Shown here piece by piece: positions 32,255-40,780 of a stretch of DNA of 40,780 bases (the stretch's first letter is position 1; every line of letters begins with the position of its first letter). The notes beneath the pieces were generated by a model. The model was not told where the DNA came from and did not search any database. It saw nothing but the letters and a program-made list of their open reading frames with translations. The position numbers were made by a program, and so were the translations under genes. The DNA is taken from NCBI GenBank assembly GCA_007116035.1, contig SKJG01000032.1, forward strand, positions 1-40,780, given 5' to 3'. This DNA is from Thioalkalivibrio sp. (lineage in GTDB: Bacteria > Pseudomonadota > Gammaproteobacteria > Ectothiorhodospirales > Ectothiorhodospiraceae).

Positions 32255-33739
32255 ATGACCGGCACTGAACTGTTGATGAACATCACCCCGCAGGAGAGTC
32301 GGGTCGCCCTGGTCGAGAACGGGATCCTGACCGAGCTGCACCTCGAGCGGAGTCGCCGGCGTGGCCTGGTCGGCAGCATCTACAAGGGGACGGTGTGCCG
32401 TGTGTTGCCCGGGATGGATGCGGCCTTCGTGGATATCGGGCTCGACCGTACCGCCTTCCTGCATGCCTCGGATGTGGCGCCGGTCGAGCGCGAGGAGCTG
32501 TGCAACAACGGCGAGGTGCCCCGGCGCAATGAATCGATCAGCCAGTTGCTGCGTGAAGGCCAGGAACTGCTGGTCCAGGTGATCAAGGACCCCCTCGGCA
32601 CGAAGGGCGCGCGCCTGACCACCTATGTCACCGTCCCGTCACGGCACCTGGTACTGATGCCGAACCAGAGCAACATCGGGATCAGCACCCGCATCGAGGA
32701 CGACTCGATCCGCAGCCGCCTGCGTGAGCACATGGAGGCGCTGCGTGCGGGGCTGGCACCGGAGCATGGCTTCATCGTGCGCACCGCGGCCGAACTCGCC
32801 GACGGGGAAGCCCTGCGCAACGATGTGCTGTTTCTGAAGAAGCTCTGGGACACGCTGAAGGAAAACGCGGCCAACTGCGCCGCGGGACAGGAGATTCACG
32901 CCGATCTGCCGTTGGTGCTGCGTATCCTCCGGGACATGGTGGGAGTGGAGCTGGAGCGGATTCGGATCGACTCCCGCGAGACCTGGCAACGGGTCTGCGA
33001 ATTCGCCGAGCGCTACATTCCGGAGCTGAACGATCGGATCGAGCATTATCCGGGGGAGCGCCCGATCTTTGAGCTCTTCAACGTCGAGGAGGAGATCCAG
33101 CGCGCGCTCGAGCGCAAGGTCGAGCTGAAATCCGGCGGCTACCTGATCTTCGATCAGACCGAGGCAATGACCACCGTGGACATCAACACCGGTGGCTTCG
33201 TCGGACACCGCAACCTCGAGGAGACGATCTTCAAGACCAATCTCGAGGCGGCACAGGCGATCGGGCGGCAACTGCGACTGCGCAATCTCGGCGGCATCAT
33301 CATCATCGATTTCATCGACATGCAGGATGACGAACACAAGCGCCAGGTGATCCGCGCCCTGGACCGTGCCCTGGAGCGCGATCACGCCAAGTGCCAGATC
33401 TGTGACGTGTCGCCGCTGGGCCTGGTGGAGATGACCCGCAAGCGTACACGGGAAAGCCTGGAGCACCTGCTCTGCGAACCCTGTCCCACGTGTGGGGGGC
33501 GCGGCTATCTGAAATCGGCCGAGACCGTTTGCTACGAGCTGTTCCGCGAGATTCTGCGCGAAGCCCGCCAGTACGACGCCAGGGAACTGCGCGTGCTGGC
33601 CTCGCAGAGCGTGATCGACCTGCTGCTGGACGAGGAGTCGTCGAGCCTCGCCGAGTTGCAGGAATTCGTCGGCGTGCCGATCCGGTTCCAGGTGGAGACG
33701 CTGTATCAACAGGAGCAGTTCGACGTGGTCTTCATTTGA
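32255..33739 (+). CDS. rng: Ribonuclease G
   Basis: A 494-aa RNase E/G-family endonuclease. The S1 domain is at the start (GSIYKGTVCRVLPGMDAAFV DIG). The DNase-I-like subdomain has the metal-binding aspartates in TTVDINTGGF and IIIDFIDMQD. A zinc-link cysteine pair lies in CEPCPTCGGRG, and the 5' sensor region is present. It lacks the long C-terminal degradosome arm of RNase E, and its length equals RNase G (489 aa in E. coli). Known roles: 16S 5'-end maturation and mRNA decay. ATG at 32255 has AGAGAGG upstream. The rng-yhdP-tldD order is as in E. coli. Confidence 0.96.
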   Translation: MTGTELLMNITPQESRVALVENGILTELHLERSRRRGLVGSIYKGTVCRVLPGMDAAFVDIGLDRTAFLHASDVAPVEREELCNNGEVPRRNESISQLLREGQELLVQVIKDPLGTKGARLTTYVTVPSRHLVLMPNQSNIGISTRIEDDSIRSRLREHMEALRAGLAPEHGFIVRTAAELADGEALRNDVLFLKKLWDTLKENAANCAAGQEIHADLPLVLRILRDMVGVELERIRIDSRETWQRVCEFAERYIPELNDRIEHYPGERPIFELFNVEEEIQRALERKVELKSGGYLIFDQTEAMTTVDINTGGFVGHRNLEETIFKTNLEAAQAIGRQLRLRNLGGIIIIDFIDMQDDEHKRQVIRALDRALERDHAKCQICDVSPLGLVEMTRKRTRESLEHLLCEPCPTCGGRGYLKSAETVCYELFREILREARQYDARELRVLASQSVIDLLLDEESSSLAELQEFVGVPIRFQVETLYQQEQFDVVFI

Positions 33740-33850
33740 GCAGGTCGCGCTTCTGAACGGCATGTCGCCCGCTCCGCCAACGGGAGGCTCCGGGGCGCGC
33801 CCCGTCCAGCGCTGGTCCTCGGTGCGAAGACCCGCTCCGGGCTTCGGGTC

Positions 33851-36800
33851 ATGATCCGCCGCAGCCTGCGCATCACCCAGGCCACTTTGGCCCCCTTGCT
33901 TCTGTTCCTGTTGCTGGCTCTGCTGGCGCTGCGGCTGCTGCTGCCCCAGTGGGACGGTCTGGCGGCGGTGGTCGAGCAGCGGGTCGGGACGATGATCGAC
34001 CGTGAGGTGCACTTGGGTTCCCTGCACTTCGGCTGGTCCGGATGGGTCCCGGAGCTGGTGGCGAATGAGGTGCGCATCTCGCAGCCGGGCGCAGGCCCGC
34101 TCGAAGCCCGGGAACTGGGGGTCAGCCTGGCCCCGTTGCGCAGCCTCCGGGCTCGCAGCCCGGTATTGGGCCATGCCCGCCTGACCGGCATCCATCTGAA
34201 CGTCGAACGCGACCTCGATGGCGGGTGGAAAGTGCATGGCTGGCGTTTCGGCGGCACCGGCTCGCTGGCGCTCGACTGGAGACGGCACTTCGCCGGCATG
34301 GAACGGCTGCAGATCGAGGAAGCCACGCTGGATTGGGTCGACCGCCTGACCGGTATCGAGACCGGCCTGCGCGTGGACTCACTGGGGCTGCGGTCGGATC
34401 GGTCGGGCCTTGCCCTCGTGGGGCGGGGCAGTTTTCTTCCCGAGGCCGGCGGGCCGGTGTATGTCGGCATTACGGTTCCCCCGGCAGGCCCCGACCGCAT
34501 CGAATTCTTTCTGGATGCGCAGGGCGTGCAGCTGCCCTACTGGAGCCAGCTGGGCGGCTGGCTCCAGGGGGGGGCGCACGGCACCGCTTCGGTGCGCCTC
34601 TGGGCGACCCTGGAAGATGGACGGGTCCGGCAGCTGCAGGGCGAACACGACAGCCGCCTGCTCGTGGTTCGCGATGGACGCTGGCGCGAGCAGCCGGTGG
34701 GGCACCGCTTCCGGTGGCGGCGCGACGGCTCGGCCGTCGTGTCGCACTGGGCCGAGACCACCCCGGGTGCGGGGAATGCGCGCCTGGAATACCGCATGCC
34801 GAATGCCGGTGAGGGCGTGGACCACGTGGTCCTGGCCGCGGCCAGCATCGATATCGGCCACTACGTGCCAACCGGTGCGGCATTGCGGTTTCGCGATGTC
34901 CCGGATCTCGCGTGGCTGGCGCACAGCGACCCCTCGGGCAGACTCGAGACGTTGCACGTGGTCCTTGAACGCGACCTGGAAGGGTGGCAGGTACAGGCGG
35001 CGGATGCGCAGTTGCGTGATCTCGCGCTGCATGCCGCCGGCCCGATTCCGGGGGTGGAAGGTCTCGATGTGAACCTGGAATGGGCCGGCGGCCAGGGCGC
35101 GCTGGTGCTGAACAGCAATGGCCTGCGCGTTGCGATGCCGACGCTGTTTCCGGAGGCGTTTCTCTTTGACCGGGTGCAGGCGCGGTTGCAGTTGAGGCGG
35201 GACGAGGCCGCTTGGCACCTGGAGGCACGCGATCTTTTCCTGGAAAACCAGGATGCCGCGCTGGAAGGCCGCGGCAGGATCGAATTCGGCGCGGCACCTC
35301 ATGTGGACCTGGCTTTGCGGTTCCTGCGTGCCGACGGCCGGCAGCTGGCCCGCTACCTGCCGGTGCACAGGCTCCCCGAGCGGACTTCCCGCTGGCTGGC
35401 CGAGAGCATTCGTTCCGCCACCGTGACCGAAGGTGGCATGGTGTTCCGCGGTCATCCGAAGGATTTTCCCTTCACCGACAACCTGGGTGTGTTCGATCTT
35501 TGGGCGGTGGTCGAGGACGGCCTCCTGGACTACCGTCCGGATTGGCCGATGGCGGAGGGGTTGTCGGGAACGCTGCATTTTCACAATGCCGGGTTCCGGG
35601 CGGAACAGGCATCCGGGAAGATTCTGGGTTCCGAAGTGAGCGAGACCACCGTGGTCATCGGCAACATGCTCAGGGAACCGGAACTGGAGATCCGGGGACA
35701 GGCGCGTGGTCCGGTTCAGGACCTGTCCACGTACCTGCGCCAATCCGGGATCGGGCGCGGCTTCCTTCCCTACCTGGCGGGCGTGCAGCCGCGGGGCAGC
35801 AGTGCGCTGGACCTGGAGCTTTCGATCCCGCTGCACGGACCCGGACCGGCTCGGACCCATGCCGCTGGGCGGCTCGGTCTCGACGGCGCAGCGCTGGAAT
35901 TACCCGAGGGCAGGCTCACACTGAACGATATCAGGGGTGATATCCGCTTCGATTCGGAGAGAGGGTTCCGGGGCCAGGGAATCCGCACCGAGATCCACGG
36001 CGAGCCGGTGCTGCTGAGCCTGCAGCGCGATGCCACGGGCCCCGCGATGCGCATCCATGCCCAAGGCCGACAACCGCTCGCACCTTGGGTCGGGGAGCGG
36101 GCCGCTGCGCGCCTGGCGGCCAAGGGGAATGCGCACTGGGATGCCGAGATCGTGGTCGACGGCAACGGTGATTCGCGGTTGGAACTGGCCTCGAATCTCG
36201 AGGGAATGCAGATGGATTGGCCGGCACCGCTGGCCAAGACGCGGGGTACCCGGCGTCCATTGCAGATCTCCTGGCCGTTGCGGAGCCAAGGCGAGGCGAT
36301 CGCACGGGTGCGTTTTGATCGGGTTCTGGAGGCCGACGTCCGGGTCGCGCCGGCGCGCGCGGGCGAGGCCGGAGAGGTCCAGGCCATTGCCCTGAACCTC
36401 GGACGTCCACCGCCGGGGATGCCCGCACTGCCCGAGCGTGGCATCGATCTGCAGGCCCGCCTGGATTCAGTGGACGTGGATGCCTGGCTCAAGGCCATGG
36501 GGGGCTTGACGGCTGACACGGTGCCCATCGAGGCGGCGGCTGGCCTGGAACTGGTTCGCGCCGATATCGAGGCCTTGGAGAGCCTGCGCTGGGGCGGCAG
36601 GGTCCTCCCGGGAGGCCGCCTGCGGGTCGAGCCGGGCGCCGATGGCCGGCGGCTGGTGCTGGATTCGGAATGGGTGCAGGGCGACGCCGAATGGACCGAC
36701 CCGGTGGCCGGAGATCGGCAGGCCGGCGCGCGCGGTCAGTGGCAGGTGGACCTTGCGCGCCTGCATCTGGATCCGTGGGAGACTCCGGCCGGGCGCTCCC

Positions 36801-37675
36801 GGCCCCTTGCACAGGATGCCTTCGCGGATCCTCGCACGTGGCCGGGCATGGATCTGCAGGTTGCCGACCTGCGGGTCGGCAACCTGCATCTGACCGATGT
36901 CGCACTCGTGCTGCTTCCGTCAACGGATGGCCTGGAACTGCGGGAGTTTCGGCTGCGTGCGCCGCAGGGGGACGTGAGCCTGCTGGGCGAGGGGCACTGG
37001 GAGATGTCCCCGGAGGGCGTGACGCAGACGCGGATTCAGGCCGAGGCGACCGGGACTGACTGGGGCAGCGCACTGCATTCGATGGGGGTCTCTCCAGCGA
37101 TGCAAAGCGGGTCCGGCAGCGCGCGGGTCAGGCTGGTCTGGGTTGGCCCGCTGTTCGTACCCGACATCGCCGGGATGAGCGGGACGGTCGACATCGACCT
37201 CGCGAACGGTCGCCTGCACGAGGTCGAGCCAGGTGCAGGGCGTCTCCTGGGGCTGGTGAGCCTGGACGTGATCCCGCGCAGGCTGCGCCTGGACTTTCGG
37301 GACGTCTATACTCAGGGGTTGGCGTTCGACCAGATGGTTGGCGAGGCGGTGATCGACGGCGGCGATCTGCTGTTGCCGGAATTGCGCATCGCCAGCCCCG
37401 CGGCGGTGGTGCGGGTCAGCGGGCGCACCGGTCTTGTGGCCCGCGACTTCGACCAGTCGATCGTCGTCGTGCCGCGACTGCGTTCGACGCTGCCCATCGT
37501 CGGTGCGCTGCTCGGCGGTCCGGTAACCGGAGCTGTCGTATTGTTGGTGGAACGCGCCCTGGGAATCGGGGACCAAATGGAAGAAGCGGCTCGAGTGGAA
37601 TATTTTGTCTCGGGTCCGTGGTCTGACCCAGAGATAAGGGCACGAGTGAAGACGGAACAGGGAACCCCAGAGTGA
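33851..37675 (+). CDS. yhdP: YhdP-family AsmA-like phospholipid-transport protein
   Basis: A 1274-aa protein with one N-terminal membrane helix (LAPLLLFLLLALLALRLLLP) and a very long beta-rich periplasmic region. The DUF3971 block begins around residue 350 and the AsmA-like C-terminal domain covers about 1090-1260 (GMSGTVDIDLANGRLHEVEP, GAGRLLGLVSLDVIPRRL), with the closing GPWSDPEI. Length fits E. coli YhdP (1266 aa). TamB/YhdP/YdbH proteins are thought to bridge inner and outer membranes and move phospholipids. The 111-bp gap after rng has no hairpin. Next gene starts 19 bp on. Confidence 0.93.
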   Translation: MIRRSLRITQATLAPLLLFLLLALLALRLLLPQWDGLAAVVEQRVGTMIDREVHLGSLHFGWSGWVPELVANEVRISQPGAGPLEARELGVSLAPLRSLRARSPVLGHARLTGIHLNVERDLDGGWKVHGWRFGGTGSLALDWRRHFAGMERLQIEEATLDWVDRLTGIETGLRVDSLGLRSDRSGLALVGRGSFLPEAGGPVYVGITVPPAGPDRIEFFLDAQGVQLPYWSQLGGWLQGGAHGTASVRLWATLEDGRVRQLQGEHDSRLLVVRDGRWREQPVGHRFRWRRDGSAVVSHWAETTPGAGNARLEYRMPNAGEGVDHVVLAAASIDIGHYVPTGAALRFRDVPDLAWLAHSDPSGRLETLHVVLERDLEGWQVQAADAQLRDLALHAAGPIPGVEGLDVNLEWAGGQGALVLNSNGLRVAMPTLFPEAFLFDRVQARLQLRRDEAAWHLEARDLFLENQDAALEGRGRIEFGAAPHVDLALRFLRADGRQLARYLPVHRLPERTSRWLAESIRSATVTEGGMVFRGHPKDFPFTDNLGVFDLWAVVEDGLLDYRPDWPMAEGLSGTLHFHNAGFRAEQASGKILGSEVSETTVVIGNMLREPELEIRGQARGPVQDLSTYLRQSGIGRGFLPYLAGVQPRGSSALDLELSIPLHGPGPARTHAAGRLGLDGAALELPEGRLTLNDIRGDIRFDSERGFRGQGIRTEIHGEPVLLSLQRDATGPAMRIHAQGRQPLAPWVGERAAARLAAKGNAHWDAEIVVDGNGDSRLELASNLEGMQMDWPAPLAKTRGTRRPLQISWPLRSQGEAIARVRFDRVLEADVRVAPARAGEAGEVQAIALNLGRPPPGMPALPERGIDLQARLDSVDVDAWLKAMGGLTADTVPIEAAAGLELVRADIEALESLRWGGRVLPGGRLRVEPGADGRRLVLDSEWVQGDAEWTDPVAGDRQAGARGQWQVDLARLHLDPWETPAGRSRPLAQDAFADPRTWPGMDLQVADLRVGNLHLTDVALVLLPSTDGLELREFRLRAPQGDVSLLGEGHWEMSPEGVTQTRIQAEATGTDWGSALHSMGVSPAMQSGSGSARVRLVWVGPLFVPDIAGMSGTVDIDLANGRLHEVEPGAGRLLGLVSLDVIPRRLRLDFRDVYTQGLAFDQMVGEAVIDGGDLLLPELRIASPAAVVRVSGRTGLVARDFDQSIVVVPRLRSTLPIVGALLGGPVTGAVVLLVERALGIGDQMEEAARVEYFVSGPWSDPEIRARVKTEQGTPE

Positions 37676-37694
37676 TGACTCAACGGTGCATGCC

Positions 37695-38537
37695 ATGACG
37701 AATGTTGCCGCCATCCAGATGGCGTCGGGACCGCAGCCGCAGAACAACATGCTGGAGGCGAAGCGGCTGCTCAAGGAAGCGGCGGACAAGGGCGCGCAGA
37801 TGGTCGTGCTGCCCGAGAACTTCGCGATGATGGGCATGCAGGATGAAGACGTCCTCAAGATTGCCGAGGAGCCTGAGGCGGGTCCGCTGCAGGCCTTTCT
37901 CGCCGAACAGGCGAAACGTCTCGGCATCTGGCTGGTGGGCGGCACCGTCCCGCTGCGCACCCGACGCGGCGATCGTGCCATCTCTGCCTGTCTGGTGTTT
38001 GACGACCGGGGTCAGCGCGTGGCCCGTTACGACAAGATTCACCTGTTCGACGTGCGGATACCGGATGGCGACGAGCACTATGCCGAGTCGCGGATCTACC
38101 AGCCCGGGGACCATATCGTTACGCTGGATACGCCTTTTGGGCGAATGGGTCTTGCCGTCTGTTACGATCTCCGCTTCCCGGAGCTCTTCCGCGGGCTGCT
38201 GGATCAGGGCGCTGAATTCGTGGCGATGCCGGCAGCCTTCACCGCGCAGACCGGGCAGGCGCATTGGGACATCCTGTTGCGCGCCCGTGCCATCGAGAAC
38301 CAGTCGTTCATGCTGGCTGCGGCCCAGGGCGGGTTCCATGTCAATGGTCGCGAAACCTATGGCCACAGCGCCCTGGTGGATCCCTGGGGACGGGTTGTGG
38401 CGCAGCTGGGCCGTAACCCCGGTGTTCTCGTCGCCGACCTGAGTTGCGACTGTGTCGGCCGGATCCGGACCCTGTTCCCGGCCGTGCATCATCGGCGCCT
38501 GTCCTGTGAGGTCCAGGTGTCGAAGACCGGAACCTGA
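37695..38537 (+). CDS. Nitrilase-superfamily amidohydrolase (Nit1-type deaminated-glutathione amidase)
   Basis: A 280-aa carbon-nitrogen hydrolase. The catalytic triad is E41 (VVLPENFAMM), K114 (RYDKIHLFDV) and C156 (GLAVCYDLRFPELF). The ARYDKIHLFDV segment and overall length fit the Nit1/NitFhit branch, whose known activity is repair of deaminated glutathione. The ATG at 37695 is chosen; GTG at 37686 is possible, and neither has a good ribosome-binding site, so translation may follow from yhdP. It sits between yhdP and tldD. Confidence 0.9.
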   Translation: MTNVAAIQMASGPQPQNNMLEAKRLLKEAADKGAQMVVLPENFAMMGMQDEDVLKIAEEPEAGPLQAFLAEQAKRLGIWLVGGTVPLRTRRGDRAISACLVFDDRGQRVARYDKIHLFDVRIPDGDEHYAESRIYQPGDHIVTLDTPFGRMGLAVCYDLRFPELFRGLLDQGAEFVAMPAAFTAQTGQAHWDILLRARAIENQSFMLAAAQGGFHVNGRETYGHSALVDPWGRVVAQLGRNPGVLVADLSCDCVGRIRTLFPAVHHRRLSCEVQVSKTGT

Positions 38538-38590
38538 GGCCGGCGGTTCCGCCGTCCACCCGTGCATCGAAACAGCCAACAGGAATCACG

Positions 38591-40033
38591 ATGATCGACA
38601 GCTTCGTTCGACAAACGCTCCTTGACCCCGGCAGTATCAGCGAAGAGGGGCTTGCCTCCGTCCTGGGGGCCGCCTTCGGTCGCGGGACCGACGGTGGCGA
38701 CTGCTACTTCCAGTTCGTCTGCCAGGAGGGCTGGTCGCTGGAAGACGGCCTGGTCAAGAGCGCGAGCTTTAACATCGAGCGTGGTGTGGGCATCCGGGTG
38801 ATCTCCGGCGAGCAGACCGGCTTCGCGTATTCCGACGAGATTTCCCTGCCGGCGATGCTGGAGGCCGGGCGCACGGCACGCAGCATCGCCGGCGCCGGGC
38901 AGACCGGTTCCGTGGCCGTGCGCCCCGGCATCGGGCGCGAGTCGGCGCTGTACCTGCCCGACGACCCGCTGGGCTCACTGGACGAGGCCCGCAAGATCGG
39001 CCTGCTCAAGCACGTCGATGCCGAGGCCCGTGCCGCCGACCCGCGCGTGACCCAGGTCATGTGCTCGCTGGCGGGGGTGCGCGAGGTGGTGCTCATCGTC
39101 ACTGCGGAGGGTGAAATGGTCACCGATGTCCGGCCCCTGGTGCGGATGAACGTGCAGGTGCTGGTGGAGCAGGGCGGGCGCCGGGAATCCGGATCTGCCG
39201 GCGGCGGTGGCCGCTCCGGCTATGTGTACTTCACCGAGGAGGATCGGGCCGGTGCCTATGCCCGGGAAGCCGTGCGCCAGGCATTGGTCAACCTCGACGC
39301 GGTGGACGCTCCAGCCGGCAGCATGAAAGTGGTGCTCGGCCCCGGCTGGCCCGGGGTATTGCTGCACGAGGCGATCGGTCACGGCCTCGAGGGCGACTTC
39401 AACCGCAAGGGCACTTCGGCCTTTGCCGGCCGGGTGGGCGAGCGGGTCGCTGCCCCCGGCATCACGATCGTCGATGACGGTACACTGCCCGGCCGGCGGG
39501 GTTCCCTGAACGTCGATGACGAGGGCACCGTGACCCAGCAGACGACGCTGATCGAGGACGGCTACCTGCGCGGCTATATGCAGGACCGCCTGAACGGCCG
39601 CCTAAGTGGCACACGGTCCACCGGCAACGGGCGCCGCGAGTCCTACGCGCACCTGCCGATGCCGCGCATGACCAATACCTACATGCTCGCGGGTGGCCAC
39701 GACCCGGCCGAGATCATCGCATCGGTGGATCGTGGGCTCTATGCGGTCAACTTCGGCGGCGGGCAGGTGGACATCACCTCCGGGAAGTTCGTTTTCTCGG
39801 CCTCTGAGGCCTACCTGATCGAGGATGGACGGGTGACCCGGCCGGTGAAGGGGGCTACCCTGATCGGGAATGGCCCGGACGTCTTGACCCGTGTCTCGAT
39901 GGTCGGCAGCGACCTGGAGCTCGACACCGGCGTCGGCACCTGCGGCAAGGAAGGGCAGGGCGTGCCGGTGGGTGTCGGCCAACCGACGCTGCGCATCGAC
40001 GGAATGACCGTGGGCGGCACCCAGGCGGCCTGA
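38591..40033 (+). CDS. tldD: Metalloprotease TldD
   Basis: A 480-aa subunit of the TldD-TldE (PmbA) protease. The zinc motif is HEAIGHGLEGD with H259, E260 and H264. GTLPGRRGSLNVDDEG and GNGRRESYAHLPMPRMTN form the active-site cleft, and a late Cys in GTCGKEGQGVPVGVG is a further zinc ligand candidate. It processes antimicrobial pro-peptides such as microcin B17 and degrades CcdA. A near-neighbour pmbA start follows at 40460. Confidence 0.97.
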   Translation: MIDSFVRQTLLDPGSISEEGLASVLGAAFGRGTDGGDCYFQFVCQEGWSLEDGLVKSASFNIERGVGIRVISGEQTGFAYSDEISLPAMLEAGRTARSIAGAGQTGSVAVRPGIGRESALYLPDDPLGSLDEARKIGLLKHVDAEARAADPRVTQVMCSLAGVREVVLIVTAEGEMVTDVRPLVRMNVQVLVEQGGRRESGSAGGGGRSGYVYFTEEDRAGAYAREAVRQALVNLDAVDAPAGSMKVVLGPGWPGVLLHEAIGHGLEGDFNRKGTSAFAGRVGERVAAPGITIVDDGTLPGRRGSLNVDDEGTVTQQTTLIEDGYLRGYMQDRLNGRLSGTRSTGNGRRESYAHLPMPRMTNTYMLAGGHDPAEIIASVDRGLYAVNFGGGQVDITSGKFVFSASEAYLIEDGRVTRPVKGATLIGNGPDVLTRVSMVGSDLELDTGVGTCGKEGQGVPVGVGQPTLRIDGMTVGGTQAA

Positions 40034-40111
40034 ATGTAATCTCCTTGCCTACGAAGGGAATCGCCCGAGGCCGTCGCGGCGGGCAACGATCAACAGCTTT
40101 CAGGAGCAGGC

Positions 40112-40375
40112 ATGATGCATCTAGCAATCCTCGAAGAAGAGCAATCGCTACCGGAGGGACACGGCGCCGACCACGTCGTCCAGTGGCATGTCTTTCGGTC
40201 CAGGGCGCAGGCCGAGCGGTTCGCCGAGGGCATCCAGCTGGATGCCGGGCAGGAATTGGTGGGCGGCTTCACCCGGGATAGCCTGGGGATCCTGTATTGG
40301 GTGGGCGTCCACGTCGAGGATCTCGATCGGTGGGGCAACCGCGGCGCCGTGAACAAGCACGGCGCGAGTCCCTGA
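40112..40375 (+). CDS. Small hypothetical protein between tldD and pmbA
   Basis: An 87-aa protein, not recognised. The middle stretch HVFRSRAQAERFAEGIQLDA has the look of a small alpha/beta fold, and the C-terminal part VGVHVEDLDRWG repeats that acidic/aromatic pattern. No cysteines, signal or membrane helix. It has a clear AGGAGCAGGC upstream of the ATG and two alternative ATGs in tandem. Its place inside tldD-pmbA suggests co-transcription. Confidence 0.65.
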   Translation: MMHLAILEEEQSLPEGHGADHVVQWHVFRSRAQAERFAEGIQLDAGQELVGGFTRDSLGILYWVGVHVEDLDRWGNRGAVNKHGASP

Positions 40376-40459
40376 CCCGTCCATTCCCCACCCGGTCGCA
40401 TTGTCATGATCAGCCGCCCCGAATTGCGGGACTCGGCCCCTCCGTCTGTCCAGGAATCG

Positions 40460-40780
40460 ATGAAGAGCATGGATCAGTTGACTGAAGTACAGGCACTCTC
40501 GCACAGTCCCGGATCAATGGAGGAACGGGTACGCATGGTCCTCGACCACGCCCGTACCTGCGGTGCCTCGGCGGCACAGGTGATCGTCACCCACAACGTG
40601 GGACTGAGCGTGACCGTGCGCAAGGGCGAGGTGGACACGCTGGAGCACGAGCGCGACCAGCAGATGGCCCTGGTGGCCCATTTCGGCCAGTCCAAGGGCT
40701 CGGCCTCCACCACGGACTTCAGCGCTTCGGCCTTGCGCCAGACTGCCGAGGCTGCCTGTCGCATCGCTCGCTACACCGAA
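40460..40780 (+). CDS. pmbA: Metalloprotease PmbA/TldE, N-terminal part (runs off the end)
   Basis: 107 codons to the window edge. The segment GLSVTVRKGEVDTLEHERDQ and FGQSKGSASTTDFSASALRQ is typical of PmbA. It is the non-zinc partner of TldD. The ATG at 40460 with AGGA upstream is called; an in-frame ATG at 40406 and another at 40469 are alternatives. The rest of the gene lies outside. Confidence 0.9.
   Translation, partial: MKSMDQLTEVQALSHSPGSMEERVRMVLDHARTCGASAAQVIVTHNVGLSVTVRKGEVDTLEHERDQQMALVAHFGQSKGSASTTDFSASALRQTAEAACRIARYTE

Overview
The window looks like chromosomal DNA of a GC-rich gammaproteobacterium, most plausibly a sulfur oxidiser of the Ectothiorhodospiraceae type (Thioalkalivibrio-like). 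Three things point there: gammaproteobacterial gene orders (gcvR-bcp opposite dapA-bamC; xseB-ispA-dxs; ffh followed by rpsP-rimM-trmD-rplS; rng-yhdP-tldD-pmbA), a soxA-soxX pair for thiosulfate oxidation, and GTAG-footed REP/BIME repeats. The genus is inference; no 16S gene is present.

Layout. 1-646 is the end of an rRNA operon (3' end of 23S, complete 5S, terminator). 650-6633 holds an MBL-fold hydrolase, bamC and dapA on the minus strand, and gcvR-like, bcp and phoH on the plus strand. 6900-10546 is a minus-strand isoprenoid operon (xseB, ispA, dxs) with queD attached downstream. 10635-13680 is a four-gene plus-strand redox/iron module: rubrerythrin, an HdrD/GlpC-like Fe-S protein, an encapsulated-ferritin-like protein without an encapsulin gene, and a DUF3501 protein. 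Its presumed promoter carries two copies of one perfect palindrome. 13705-17163 (minus) has radA, a CNNM/CorC protein and a CcsA-family membrane protein. 17258-21336 (plus) has ffh and the rpsP operon, ending in an ogt-like gene. 21337-23452 is the soxAX unit with a long leader, a 20-bp palindrome and a strong terminator. 23763-28819 has rlmJ, htpG, sohB, a small ORF6N-like gene and a TM2-like membrane protein. 28949-32169 is a tightly coupled operon: a LysR regulator, a class-I glutamine-amidotransferase-like protein that has lost its catalytic residues, a small unknown protein and a PerM-type transporter. 32255-40780 is rng, yhdP, a nitrilase, tldD, a small unknown gene and the start of pmbA.

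Most of the window is housekeeping DNA. The parts most worth a second look are the rubrerythrin/EncFtn module with its tandem operators, the LysR plus pseudo-amidotransferase operon, a 166-bp near-perfect palindrome whose two ends supply the stop codons of two convergent genes, and a family of about 160-bp elements with terminal inverted repeats that enclose inverted REP units (four copies here).

No tRNA gene, CRISPR array, transposase gene or prophage was found. All functional calls come from reading motifs and gene order; no database search was possible.
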